A DNA stretch of 64,000 nt from Capniomyces stellatus (taxonomy: Eukaryota > Kickxellomycota > Harpellomycetes > Harpellales > Legeriomycetaceae): NCBI GenBank assembly GCA_001661515.1, contig LUVW01000026.1, positions 137,096 through 201,095 of the forward strand, in the 5' to 3' direction. This document shows positions 22,516 through 33,715 of this stretch, in pieces. Under the pieces are notes generated by a model. It was given only the letters and a program-made list of their open reading frames with translations. It searched no databases and was not told the DNA's origin. Position numbers and translations under genes: made by a program. The stretch's first letter is position 1. Each line of letters begins with the position of its first letter.

Positions 22516-24631
22516 TTTAGGTAGCGTGTATTATAAACGTATTGTTAAGCAGTGGGTATTAGGAGTAATATATCAAATATTAATAGGGTAAGTAAGGATT
22601 AGGGTCAAGATGTAAAGTTTGAAGTGGATATAATTTGGGATCATGTAAGACTCGGTCTTATTTATATATTATTAGACGCACAATACAACTAGATTTTTTT
22701 TTCTTTTCATTAGTTTCAACAAAGAAGCAGAAACAACTTGAAAGAAATAACCATACACACTTGCAAGTCATAATTCAGAAGCTCGAGTAGAATATATATA
22801 TATATATATACAACGGTGTTTTGACTTGTTTGAGACAATCTGTTGGGTTGCCATTTACCAGAAAGATCAACGTAGAGGCAGATTTACTTGTGGGTACGTT
22901 ATCGCATCAAGAACGGTTGGGGGTATTCTCTATGCTGATTTTGAGGATTTTAGATTGATTTGATTGTTAAAAGTTTGGATGGTCTTGGCTCCAAGAAGAT
23001 GAACTGAGTTTGACTTTTTCAAAAAAAATGAAAAATTTAGAGAAAAGAGTATTGATGTTAATTTCTGATAACTCTTCAATACAATATGCCAATTTTGTAA
23101 CTTTGTGCCTGGTAAAGTTATATTCCAGGATTCAGGCTGGCAAAGTGAAGCTGAACTGATGTTGAAAATCGACCTTAATGGTTGGAGTACGCTATTAAGA
23201 TGGCCCCAGGATTTCTTGATTGGATTTGAATGATTGAAGCCGAGAAATTAGATGATGAACAACACCCTAATGCCAGTTTAAGTGGGATTTTCAAAACATA
23301 ATACAAATACATAAAATACCAACAGTAATAATAATGACAGACACGTTTATTATTACCTGTAATTGCTGCTCGTAGTATTCAGTATTTTCAAAAGAATTGC
23401 GCTAGGACTTGGAATCAGCATTAATGAATTCAGGGAGATATTTTATATAAACAATCAAAATGCACGTAAAATCTTGAAGATTATGTTTACAGGATTTATG
23501 GGTGTGTGCAGCTTAAAACTTTATTGCGTGAAGCGATATACCTTCAAGGCCATGGTTTTCACCAACGAAAGCCTTTACGACAACCCAAACATAAATTATA
23601 GCTGATAGATGATAGTTGATAGCAAAGTTTAAGGTTTATGAATAGATGGATATTTGACACAAGTAATATATACTGGTTTATTGGACTTGTAGTGTAATTC
23701 GCATTTAAGAAAAATAGCGCTCGATGACTCGATTTAGGATTCATTAGATAAAGAGTATACATATCTAATAATAAAGGGACAATGCATCGAGCTTGCTGAC
23801 CAAAGCCAAGCTATATTAAATGTCAGTTTTTCTAATAGAAATTGAAGCAAGTGGCCATAATTTGGTGAATGCTATTAAGCAAACAGAGAGTGGCTGTAAA
23901 GCAGTGAGTTTGGCACAGTTGGTAGACGAAACCCGAATTGTATAAATGGTTCAACATTTCCGATACAAAAAGTGACAAATCCATTCTGAAGCGTAGCAAG
24001 AGAAGTAAAAGAGTAAAAAAAAAATAAAAAAAATAACACAAAGGTGGAATTTAGGACTTGGTTGTAAAAAGAAACAGGAAAAAAAAATGAAAAAGGATTG
24101 GATTAAAATTAGAGTCAACTATTAGCCAGTTTTGTACTATTGAGTAGAAATAAAATAAAATAAAAAATAGTTGTATCCAATTAAAAGCAAGAAAATATTT
24201 TATAAAGGGGACGAGCTTTAGAAGGAAAAAAAAAGGTGAAAATTAAGGGTTGGATAAAAATTTGTTGAAATTAAAAAAAAGAGGTAATGTTCAGAGGCGA
24301 ATTTGTTGATTGAAGAGAGAAAAAAAAAAAAATAAGCGAAAACAATAATAGAAGCAAATTTTACTATTATCAAAAACATCAAGTTAAAAAAAAAAAAGGT
24401 TATATCTGAACAGTGGATTAAAGATTGTTGAAATCGTGATTCAAGCTCAGTAGGTTATATTTTATTTTTATCATTAAATATACTAGTCGACAATAGGAGG
24501 TTACTATATTAAAGTGAAAGAGTAAATCGATAAAGTTTAGATTAGACAAAAAGGATTGAAGATATAAACAAAAGCCGTAGTGAGGAATAAAAAAGGCAAC
24601 TAGAAATCGAGAAATAAACTAGTAAAAAAAA
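22516..24631. other. Spacer upstream of eIF3L
   Basis: 2.1 kb. It includes an (AT)n tract at 22792-22810. An open but start-less minus-strand stretch of roughly 100 codons lies at about 22930-23240. Purine-rich DNA with A tracts (24000-24630) leads into the eIF3L start. No family is recognised in the open stretch. Confidence 0.45.
22792..22810. repeat. (AT)n dinucleotide tract
   Basis: Nine to ten TA/AT units, about 280 bp upstream of the GDSL copy 4 start codon. Confidence 0.85.
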
Positions 24632-27057
24632 ATGTATCAAGATAATTTTGATGATGAGTTTTCAGGAGACATTAATGTCGAGGTAGTTGCTGATTCATAT
24701 GCAGCAAGAGATGATTTTGAAGATGGAGAAGTTACCAAAGGTAAGATGCTAAAAAAAAAAGGAAATTGATATATTATTTAGTAATGCAAATGTTGAGTTT
24801 AGGGCTGAGATGTTTTGATCAGTCAAGATTAAAGGGGGGGGGGGGAAGCAATGAAAAAAAAAAAGAATGTGTGAAGAGGGAATAAAAATAAAGAAGATGA
24901 AATGGTATGATTAATAGAGCTTGAGGAGATCCAAATTGAGCAGAAACTTTTACATGACAAGCATCAGGAGCAGCTGCAGGCAGGGATTGAGTCGATTCCA
25001 GATCAAGTTAGAGATTTCTTGCTGTACTTCCACAGAACAGTAATTCAGCTGAATACAGGCAAAATCACACACATTTACGAGTATCAATTTAACAAGTTGA
25101 GCGAGAGATACTTTGCAAAAGCAGCGTGGCCAGAGCCAAAGTATGTATCGGCACTTGTGAAGGATAGCGGAGTGTTTCTAACGCTGTACAAAGAGCTGTA
25201 CTACCGTCACATTTATAGTCGTTTGCAGTTGAGTCTGGAGGTCAGAATTCTTTCGTTTGAGAATTACTGTGATCTGTTCAACTACATTTTGAGTAAGTAA
25301 ACGAAAAAGAAAATAGAATAGATAAACAGAGTTGTAATGGTGATGTTGATATTGAGTATGTTTGATTATTTTATTTTATTTTGAAGAGAAGAGGAAGGGG
25401 ATTAGAGAAGGTGTTGGGCTAACAATAGAAGCTAATGTAAACATTAAATGTAGACTCTGATAAGCCAGTCAGCCTTGAGCTTCCAAACCAGTGGCTATGG
25501 GATATTATTGATGAGTTCATCTATCAATTCCAGACATTCTGTGCCTATAGAAACAACTTGAACAAAAAGACACAGGAAGAGATCGAACTGTTGAAGTCAT
25601 CGCCAACAGTAAGTCAAAAATAGGAGTTTAGGGTTGTGGGGAGGGGGGGGGGGGGGGGGGGGGGGGGTGGTATAGAGGGTGTTTGATAGCTTAGTAATAG
25701 GGGATATGAGAGGAAAGTTGATATGGAATAAAGAGAAATAACGATTGTGATGGTTTTATAGGTCTGGAACACGCACAGTGTACTGAACGTGTTGTACAGT
25801 TTGGTGTCTAAATCGAACATTACACAGCAGCTACATGCAGGAATTCACGGAGGAGATTTGGGGTAAGTAGAGAGTTAGGGTTGTTTAGGGTTGTTTAGGG
25901 TTGTATAGGGTTGGATATTGTCGAGTGTGACATGCATAGTGTGTAAAGTAGATAAATGATTAAAAGTGGATGTGGTGTTGTAATGTAGAGAAATAGCAGG
26001 AGAGTACGGATCATGTACACTGTACAAGATGCTTGGATACTTCAGTTTGATTGGGCTGTTGCGTGTGCACTGTTTGTTGGGAGATTATACATTGGCGCTG
26101 CAGAGTTTGGAGAACATTGAATTGGGCAACCACCGGGCGTTGTTTACGCGAGTACCAGCATGTCACGTGACGCTGTACTACTATGTGGGATTTTCGTACT
26201 TGATGATGAGAAGATACGCAGACGCAACAAGGACGTTTGCAGGAATCTTGACGTTTATTTCACGTACAAGACAGTACCAAACACGGTCATTCCAATTTGA
26301 CATAGTGAACAAGAAGGCAGACCAGATGTACGCGCTTCTTGCAATCTGCATGGCGTTGTCACCAACAAGAGTTGATGAGCAGATCCACAGTCAGCTGAGA
26401 GAAAAGTACGGAGACCAGCAAATGCGGATGCAGCGAGGAGGCGAGGAGTCACTGACGACATTCCAGGAACTGTTTATGTATGCTTGTCCAAAGTTCATCA
26501 GCCCAAATGCACCAAACTACGATCTGTTTATCAGCAAAAACAAAAACGAGGAGGGCGACTCTGGTGCCGAGTCAGACGACGACGAGGCTGCGGCCGAATC
26601 CGAGTCCGAGCTTGAACCCGAGTCCGAGTCCACTGAAGGCCGACCAAAGAGAGCCAAGTACAACAAGTTTGAGCTCCAGGCATACCAAATGAAGATCTTT
26701 ATGCACGAAGTAAGCCTACAACTCGTCATCCCCACTCTCAGATCCTTCCTCAGACTCTACACCAGCATGAAGCTCGACAAACTCGCGTCTTTCCTGGACA
26801 TTTCCCCAAGCGAGCTCCACACCCAGCTTCTTGTCTTTAAGCAAAGAGCAAAACAGCTCAAGTGGGTTGGTGGTGCCAGTTTGCTTGAAGGCGAGATGTC
26901 TGTCACCAGCGATTTGGGTTTTGCTATTGACAACGACGTTGTTTATATTGCCGAAAACAAGGTTGGCCGCAGATATGCTGATTGGTTCATCAGAAACTCT
27001 GTTCGACTCCAGGATCTCGTCAACAACTTGGAATCCAAAAGCATCCACTCTGCCTAA
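24632..27057 (+). CDS. Translation initiation factor eIF3 subunit L, five exons
   Basis: A PCI-domain subunit of eIF3, the scaffold that brings the 40S subunit and mRNA together. The exons are 24632-24740, 24918-25292, 25454-25608, 25762-25862 and 25989-27057. They join in frame to 602 residues (family about 560-600). Diagnostic blocks are LYKELYYRHIYSRLQ, LELPNQWLWDIIDEFIYQFQ, VLNVLYSLVSKSNI, YKMLGYFSLIGLLRVH and YYVGFSYLMMRRYADA, with the C-terminal PCI/winged-helix region ending near SVRLQDLVNNLESK. An acidic insert (about residues 450-480, Glu/Ser-rich) precedes the PCI part. Introns 1 and 3 hold runs of 12 and 25 G, and intron 4 holds TTAGGGTTGT repeats. The coding strand switches from G-rich to C-rich near 26705. 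Confidence in the product is high, and each exon border is frame-checked. Confidence 0.95.
24834..24845 (+). repeat. Poly-G run in eIF3L intron 1
   Basis: Twelve consecutive G on the sense strand inside intron 1. It could form a G-quadruplex in the pre-mRNA. Confidence 0.85.
25643..25667 (+). repeat. 25-nt poly-G run in eIF3L intron 3
   Basis: Twenty-five uninterrupted G on the sense strand, about 34 nt after the donor site, flanked by GGG triplets. The exact length should be treated with caution because homopolymers this long are error-prone in sequencing. Confidence 0.8.
25874..25913 (+). repeat. Telomere-like TTAGGGTTGT repeats in eIF3L intron 4
   Basis: Four copies of TTAGGG or TATAGGG, each followed by TTG, lie immediately after the donor. 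The copies are regularly spaced GGG triplets on the sense strand. Confidence 0.8.
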
Positions 27058-27377
27058 TTCTAAATTTTCCTCTATACCCCTTCTTTTCTTTTACTTTCTT
27101 TTACTTTACTTTTCTTTACCATTACTTGATATTTCTTCTCTCTTTTTTTTTCTATTATTAATCCTTTGTTTATTCGCTTGTTTAATAAACTAGGTAATAA
27201 TTACTATGGTTCATTTGGTTCAAACTACCTTGTTTATTTATTTTTAATATTTTTTTTACCATTTTTATCGATTTTTCTTATTTAAATAAATAAATCAAAT
27301 CTACAGACTACCAATTCTTGATCCCGCTTTAATAGACATTGGTTTTTTTTTTGACATTGTAAAACAAGACTAGAGAA
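27058..27377. other. Spacer between eIF3L and the CHERP-like gene
   Basis: 320 bp, tandem genes. The T-rich part after 27057 looks like a 3' untranslated region with AATAAA-like hexamers near 27185 and 27285. The rest should contain the promoter of the next gene. Confidence 0.4.
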
Positions 27378-30130
27378 ATGCAGCAACTAAAAGATGAACT
27401 GCCGAATGAAGAGGAAATGGGGGTAATCAACAAAATGGTGGAAATGAGACTGACAAATCCAACTTTAATACAAATGGTAACTAATTCCTCTTATGATATG
27501 GTCTCAACAAGCCACCACAAACTTGGCTTTTCTTGTACACAAAATTCTCATTGAAAAACTATATAGAAAAAAAAACGATGGTATAGACTTTAAGAACGAT
27601 TTAATGGACCTTTAGGTTTTATCGAGACAGCAAGGGAATCCCAAATTCGAGTTTTTGACGCCTGGCGGTAGATTCCACAATATATATTTAGAAAAGGTGC
27701 AAAGCCGACAAAACCAGACTCAAAACCAAACAGCTACAACAAATACAGCAAAAAGTATAGAGACATTGAGCTTTATTGATGGGTTTGGTTTTGGAAAAGA
27801 GTACAAAAGCAATGCTGTGCGGGTGCTTCGAGCATATAGAAACCAAGGCGGTGAACAGGCGGGCCAGGCCAATGAGGCAAATATCCTGGAGTCTATCGAA
27901 GCAGCAGTTTTAGCCTCGAATCAGTTGGCAATAAAAGTAAGTCGGGGAGGGTTTGGTAGTGTGTTTTTGACTACCAACAAGTAAAAAAATAACACTGTTG
28001 GAACGATGACACTGCCACGTATAGTTTTGCATAGTATAATATCGTTTCAAATCAGATATGTGACAATACGGTGGAGGTGAAATAACGAATGTTTATGATA
28101 TGATTAGAGTGCTGGACAGCTGGTTTATCGAAACCTGAGAAATGAAAACGAGTACTTTGCAGTAGTGTATTTCCTTAGTGCACTGTGCAAGTCATCGAAT
28201 TACAATGACGCAAAGTTGCACTGTCTGGAGCTGATAACCGAGATACTGCAGCAAGCGTAAGTTGTATAAACAAATGGCGCGATTTCTAGAACACTAATTA
28301 ACAAATCTATAATTAGTGTTTTTATTATTATTATTTTATTATTATTTATTATTTAGCCATACTGATAAAAACTCGCTGGTCACAGAATCAATCCTGAAAA
28401 GCGTGCTTGCACTACTTGCAAGTTCTTTTACACAAACATCGCAAAATAACTCTGCCACCAACACCAACACGACTACCCGCTTCATCGATAATACCTTGAA
28501 CTCATGGAGCACTAATGGGTACTTTGACGCGTTAAAACTGGCTAAACTCAAAGTCGATCTAATGTGCCAAAACTCGTCTTTAGGCCATTTGCCTGCCGTT
28601 TCCTTCCCAATCAATCACATCCCCAGCTTTTCTGCAACCAACAATAATAACATTAAGGATGTGTTTGTCTCCCACCCACCAACATCTGACCAGTCTAACA
28701 TCCAGGGCCTCGTTCATCCACATCCATTTCCCACAGCTCCTCCCCCTCTACCTCTACCCCTACCACTACCACAGCATCATGTTTTATTACCAGGAATTCC
28801 TCCGCCTCATGTTTTACCACCTCATAATATTCCGCTACATCACATTCCACCACCTCATAGTATTCCACAACCACATAGTATTCCACAACCACATAGTATT
28901 CCACCACCTCATAATATCCCACTCTCGAACATCCAACAACCACCACCACCACCACCACCACCACACTTGTTTCCACCAAACTTACCTCCACAAAACCACC
29001 TTCAGCACCAGCAAATATACCCTGGTTTTCCAAAAACATTACCTGGCCACCCCCAGCAATTCCCAGAAGGTTTTTTGATGCACCATCAACAACCACATCA
29101 ACAACAACAGCTACAACAACAGCAACACTTCCAGGACGTTGTTGTTCCTAAAAAGTACTTTGAACTGCCTGCTGGCCTTATGGTTCCTGTTTTAACAAAC
29201 AACAAAGGCCGGAAACCTTACGTTCCGATCCAGACTGCCAAAGTCGAAGACCCCGAGCTAATTCGTTCAGTCGAATCAACAGCTGTTTCTAGCCACCTTG
29301 AAGCCGCTTTTGAAAAGTTTTACTCGGGCGTTCGAATGATTTACCACGAAGGCGAATTTGACCAATCGATTGACTATAATCCTCCAAGCCAGCCAGAAAA
29401 TCTTCCTCAGCTTGACATTGAAGGCTGGGATCCTGCGGTTATTGACAGTGTTGTTGAAAATATCTCCAAGTCGATTGATTTTGGTTTGCACAAAAGCAGA
29501 CGCAATAGATCAAGGTCGAGATCAAGGTCAAGGTCGAGATCAAGACGTAGATATCATTCATCAAGTTCACGGTCATCGTCGTCGTCATCATCTTCATCCA
29601 GATCCTATTCTTCAAGATCCAGGTCTTACTCTTCAAGATCCAGATCCAGATCAAGGTCAAGGTCACGATCCAGGTCGCCAGTTAAAGTCAATAAAAATAT
29701 GTCCAAGAAGTCTGCGGTTCCGTTTGATTACGGACTTTTAAAAGACAACTCGCTCAACAACCCGCTAAAGAGCAACAGCGATTTATACCCAAATGCAAAG
29801 AAATCAGAGGCCGCATCCTTAAACAAACCAATAAACTCGACCAATGTGGGGTACAAAATGATGGAGAAGTTGGGTTGGTCTGCTGGTCAAAAGCTTGGCA
29901 GTACCTTTGAGGGGATTGATGAACCTATTATGCCAGGTGGGAAAATGACCAGTCGTTCAAGCCGTTACGATCAACCCAAACAGAGCAGGCGGGGCGAAGA
30001 GGGTAGGGACTTGCATGGGTCCGATGACGCTGGTGATGAGGACCAAAGCGAATCTTTGTATTCCGACTACAGATCCCAGCTGGTTCGCGGGTATGGGAAA
30101 TCGAATAAACCAAGCAGATCCAAACGTTAA
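27378..30130 (+). CDS. CHERP-like SURP/CID/G-patch RS protein, four exons
   Basis: Probable U2 snRNP-associated splicing protein of the CHERP type. The exons are 27378-27476, 27616-27936, 28108-28256 and 28357-30130, giving 780 residues in one frame. The order fits the family. A SURP module comes first (VINKMVEMRLTNPTLIQM joined to VLSRQQGNPKFEFL), then a helical CID-like region (about 90-265). A Pro/His-rich stretch (about 310-450) follows, with tandem HSIPQP/HNIPLP peptides and a Gln-rich end. Next is an Arg/Ser stretch (about 571-634), then a G-patch (about 686-735, GYKMMEKLGWSAGQKLG). The SURP module is split by intron 1 in phase 0. Nuclear location is inferred from the RS region. The start ATG is the first in frame; a longer 5' exon is not excluded. 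Confidence 0.85.
28795..28920 (+). repeat. Coding minisatellite in the CHERP-like gene
   Basis: An 18-bp-scale repeat (variants of CATAGTATTCCACAACCA) encodes the HSIPQP/HNIPPP peptides. Neighbouring copies are nearly identical, so copy number probably varies between strains. Confidence 0.75.
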
Positions 30131-30337
30131 ACAGAGTGTACTCACCCTGTTTTAATTTATCCCTCATATTTTATTTAATTTTATTTTTTTATACATATAT
30201 ACACATTACACTTTTTTTTTTTTTTGGCTTTATTGTAATAGTAAAATCAGTACTTTTGATAAACACGGTAAATAAACATAAATAAATAACAACATTCAAT
30301 TAACAAATCAACCATACTCCCTTACTCCCACTTCTCT

Positions 30338-32662
30338 TTACTCCCACACCTCTTCTTCCCCGCCCCTATCTTTGGTGCACCTGACTTGCTTTCTTAGAGC
30401 TTCGTTTTGGTTCAGCAGTCCTTTGATTGTGGACTTCAACTGTTCAATATGGTTGCTTAGATGTTGGAGTTTTGGAAGCATATTTGTCACTGCCAAACTG
30501 TCTCCACTATTTTGTAGGTCACAGGTGTTATTTGCGCTTTTGGCCTGGGTATGTGACTTGTCCGCGCTGTTGTTGACACATTCAATTGCGTTGTTTGTGT
30601 GTTGTGTGCTGTTGCTTCTGTCGTTTGCTTGCGTGGCTGCTTGTGGTTGACCGTTCTTTACTTCTATACTTGAAGTCTTGAAACCTCCATGACTCTCGCC
30701 TATTGATTCGGGTATTGTTGATAAGCTATGTCTACGCTCAATCATAAATTCTCTTTTACCACCACTACCATTGTTGCCATAACTTCCTCTATTATACCCA
30801 TAGTAGAAACTAATGTTTTTAATCAAGCTCTCCTGGCACGTTTTTTCTCTGAATAGTACTGCACTTGCGTGACTTGGTTGCTGTTTATTTATCTCAACAC
30901 TGTCACCAAAAATCGATTCATGGCTGCAGACCTCACTTTTTACTTTGTCTCGGCTCACCCTATCGTTTTCGCCTGCATTCCTGTTTGCTAACTCCAACCC
31001 CCCAGCACTGGCCAATCTCCCATACACAGCTCCTTGCTGTAAGACTTTGTTCTCGCCATTGTTCATCCATCCATCACCACTCCTTGTCTTTATATCTCTA
31101 ACCTCTTTCCTTTTTGTACAGCCATTCATTACCGGAATCGTTGGCCGATTTATATTGTAGCCATCCATCAACTTTTTATCCCCAAAATACCCACCCACAC
31201 ACTTTAAACTATTTTCCATACACCTTGCATTCATACTGCCGCTCTGATCTGTCAGCCCGCCCATACCTCCTATACCTCCAGTGCGCAGGTGGCTATCTGG
31301 AACAGTGTTTCTTCTCTTTCTTTTACTGATCGCAACGCCTTCCATTCCAATACCTTTTGTAAATTCACTTTCCACACCTTGAGCTCCGATTTCCTCTCCG
31401 CGGCCCCCAAATCTAGCATTAAATCCCAAATATCCTGCCAAACCAGGTCCGCCGCCTACATCACCTCCGAAATTATAGCCCCGATCTACAATCCTGCCCA
31501 CAAAAACATCCCTACACCCTCCAGCTCCTTGTTCAGCACCATCCATCATAACTAGCTGTCCCGCCCCTCTAACCATTCTCATCATACCAGCACCACCAGC
31601 AATACCCCCAGCATTGCCTTTCAACCCCTCAGCAACTCTACCCTTTTTCGCGCCCCCGCTCTCAAAATGAACACTAGGACTTCTTAAATGCCTGTTTAAT
31701 GCGTCTAATCTTGCAAAGCCTCTCCCACATTTGTAGCATCTATGTGGTCTTTCCCCAGTATGCAGTCTTGAATGCCTCTTTAAGTCCTGCTGTCTTCGAA
31801 ACAGCATATTACACTGCAAGCACACAAACGGCCTTTTAAAGTTATGCGTCAGCTCGTGTGACTTTAGGTTGCTTTTCCTTGTAAACTCTGCATTGCATAC
31901 CCTACACACATGAGGTACCAACTCTTTTCTCTCATTCTTTTTTGTTTCTATTACATCCACTTTACTCACAACTGTTTTTTCAACATTTTTTGCTTCTGCT
32001 TTCTTCTCATTTTCCTTTTCTTCTGAAATCCCCTCATTATCTTTCTTTTCTTCCAACCTTCTCTTACCTGCCTTTTCTTCATCTGGATCGACAACAGTTT
32101 CTTTACTCTTATATTTTATCTTGCTTCCATGGACGGCCTCTGTGTATGCTTCCAAACCACCGCTTTCATTTAAAATGTGCCCGTTTTTCCTTTTGTCAGC
32201 CCTCCCAGAACTTGTACTATTTCCATCAGGACTCATAATTACAGTCAACCCAACATGGCCATCAATGCCACGTTCAGTAAAAACATCGTCATTGTATTCA
32301 ATATAATGCCCATTTGTTACAAAGTTATCAACCCTTGTTCTGCTACAGGAGTTTACTCGTAACTCGTAATCAGTCAAAGCCAACTCGCTTCTTTCACAAT
32401 TCCAAAACTCTCCAATCCTACTTTTACTCTCCTGATCCTTTCCCAACCTGCAAATTTTATAGTTTGCATACTTGCTTTTGTTTGCTACGCCATGCACAGC
32501 AGATTTGGGATATATGCCCTCATTTTTGCCACTATCCTCAGAACTGTAAAGAAGATGTGATATTGGCGGTAGTTTTAACCCAGATCTATTGCTAAGACTG
32601 TTGCCAGTTAGCCCCCTTTTATCCTCAATCCTAGGCTCAAAACGATTATCTTCAATATCCAT
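30338..32662 (-). CDS. C2H2 zinc-finger transcription factor, Crz1/Prz1-like
   Basis: 774 residues, no intron. Three consecutive C2H2 fingers occupy about residues 250-331. Finger 1 is CRVCNAEFTRKSNLKSHELTH, finger 2 is CLQCNMLFRRQQDLKRHSRLH with a TGERPH linker, and finger 3 is CYKCGRGFARLDALNRH with a stretched His spacing (SPSVH). The NLKSH, RQxDLKRH and FARxDALNRH pattern is that of fungal Crz1/Prz1/Rsv-type factors. A basic stretch KRKRR (about 450) could be a nuclear signal. Residues about 735-768 form a short leucine-zipper-like coiled coil (LPKLQHLSNHIEQLKSTIKG). The remainder is disordered and Gly/Asn-rich. Calcium or calcineurin control is only inferred from finger similarity and from the divergent Mid1-type channel gene next door; I saw no convincing calcineurin docking motif. 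Confidence 0.8.
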   Translation of the reverse strand: MDIEDNRFEPRIEDKRGLTGNSLSNRSGLKLPPISHLLYSSEDSGKNEGIYPKSAVHGVANKSKYANYKICRLGKDQESKSRIGEFWNCERSELALTDYELRVNSCSRTRVDNFVTNGHYIEYNDDVFTERGIDGHVGLTVIMSPDGNSTSSGRADKRKNGHILNESGGLEAYTEAVHGSKIKYKSKETVVDPDEEKAGKRRLEEKKDNEGISEEKENEKKAEAKNVEKTVVSKVDVIETKKNERKELVPHVCRVCNAEFTRKSNLKSHELTHNFKRPFVCLQCNMLFRRQQDLKRHSRLHTGERPHRCYKCGRGFARLDALNRHLRSPSVHFESGGAKKGRVAEGLKGNAGGIAGGAGMMRMVRGAGQLVMMDGAEQGAGGCRDVFVGRIVDRGYNFGGDVGGGPGLAGYLGFNARFGGRGEEIGAQGVESEFTKGIGMEGVAISKRKRRNTVPDSHLRTGGIGGMGGLTDQSGSMNARCMENSLKCVGGYFGDKKLMDGYNINRPTIPVMNGCTKRKEVRDIKTRSGDGWMNNGENKVLQQGAVYGRLASAGGLELANRNAGENDRVSRDKVKSEVCSHESIFGDSVEINKQQPSHASAVLFREKTCQESLIKNISFYYGYNRGSYGNNGSGGKREFMIERRHSLSTIPESIGESHGGFKTSSIEVKNGQPQAATQANDRSNSTQHTNNAIECVNNSADKSHTQAKSANNTCDLQNSGDSLAVTNMLPKLQHLSNHIEQLKSTIKGLLNQNEALRKQVRCTKDRGGEEEVWE

Positions 32663-32721
32663 GGTACCTTGGTTTGTTATCTGTATGTATCAGTACCTAA
32701 TTTGTGATGCGCAACTACTTG

Positions 32722-32809
32722 ACTGAATAGGCTTTATTTAACTGAATTGACTTTATTTAACTGAATAGGCTTTATTTAACTGAATTGACTTTATTTAACT
32801 GAATAGGCT
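32722..32809. repeat. Tandem 19-bp repeat upstream of the zinc-finger gene
   Basis: About 4.5 copies of a 19-bp unit reading ACTGAATAGGCTTTATTTA, alternating with a variant ACTGAATTGACTTTATTTA, so the higher-order unit is 38 bp. It starts about 60 bp upstream of the start codon and is likely within the promoter or leader. Confidence 0.85.
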
Positions 32810-33487
32810 ATTTTATTGTGGGCTGGATAGGTCTTTATATTGAGAAATGTATCTTTTTTTTTACTGTTTTTGCTACTGTACTTCTCTATTATTCTTTGAC
32901 CTGCGCCGCATTTAGTTTGTATTTAAGTAAAATATAGAATGCCTTACCCTAATAAGCGCACTATCATAGTATACGGATGCACAAAAGTCATACTCATATT
33001 TTGTCTTTATTTTAATTTCATCACAAGCAAAGGTCTTTTTTAAACAAAGTATAAAAGGAACTTCAAAACTGTCACAGAGTTAGGTTAACAAGTTTTGGAC
33101 AGCAGTCGCATTGTTGAAGCACATTGTCACTTTATATTAAACCATTGCTTAATAAACCAAGACCTCTCGAATTAATATTTAAGGTGACCAGCAAGAAGAA
33201 ACCCTATAATGTGCAAGTCCACATTAATAGGACGTGGTGTGTTGTGGGTTTACAGATATACATTGATTGATGATATTATTCATATTGCTAAATATTGATC
33301 CGGTTTTATGCTGTAATCATTAATCTGGATTTATCTTTAAATTTGGACTCGTTTTTTTATTATTAAAGTAGGGCCGCTTTTTTGTTATTGGTAAATAAGA
33401 CTACTTTTTAGTAGAGTTTATTATCCATTGACGTGAAAATCAATACAACTACACAGCTGTATGCAACCAGTTTGATTTTCAAACCTT

Positions 33488-33715
33488 GGATGCCGCAGAA
33501 ATAAAGGTAGAATATTGTGTGGTAGCAACTCCAACATTAGCCAAACCGTAACAAAGCATAACTAAAAAATGATGGAATTATTTTCTGCTACAGCTTGGCT
33601 GATATGCATTTACCCAAACTCGGTCGATTAGAGGGTGGGAGGGCCAGTGATTGTACTATTTTCAAATTAAGAAACGAAGGATTCAAAGATCATACCAGAA
33701 AAACCTGATAAAAAT
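33488..33715 (+). pseudogene. Possible PIF/Harbinger transposase relic
   Basis: One plus-strand frame (33563-33709) is open for about 48 codons and contains GRLEGGRASDCTIFKLRNEGF. It resembles the GWEGSASDSRVL block around the second catalytic Asp of Harbinger transposases. Just upstream, in another frame, NKGRIL and SNISQTVT resemble the RNRKG...SQNV block that precedes it. The frame break and downstream stops make it non-functional. The match is by eye and could be chance. Confidence 0.35.

Noticed and set aside
28695..29096. 133-codon minus-strand Val/Glu-rich frame
   Set aside because: Shadow of the Pro/His-rich coding minisatellite of the CHERP-like gene.
30338..32662. Peptide PTIPVMNG as a calcineurin PxIxIT docking site
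   Set aside because: The last two positions fit poorly and the 774-residue protein is long enough for such a match by chance.
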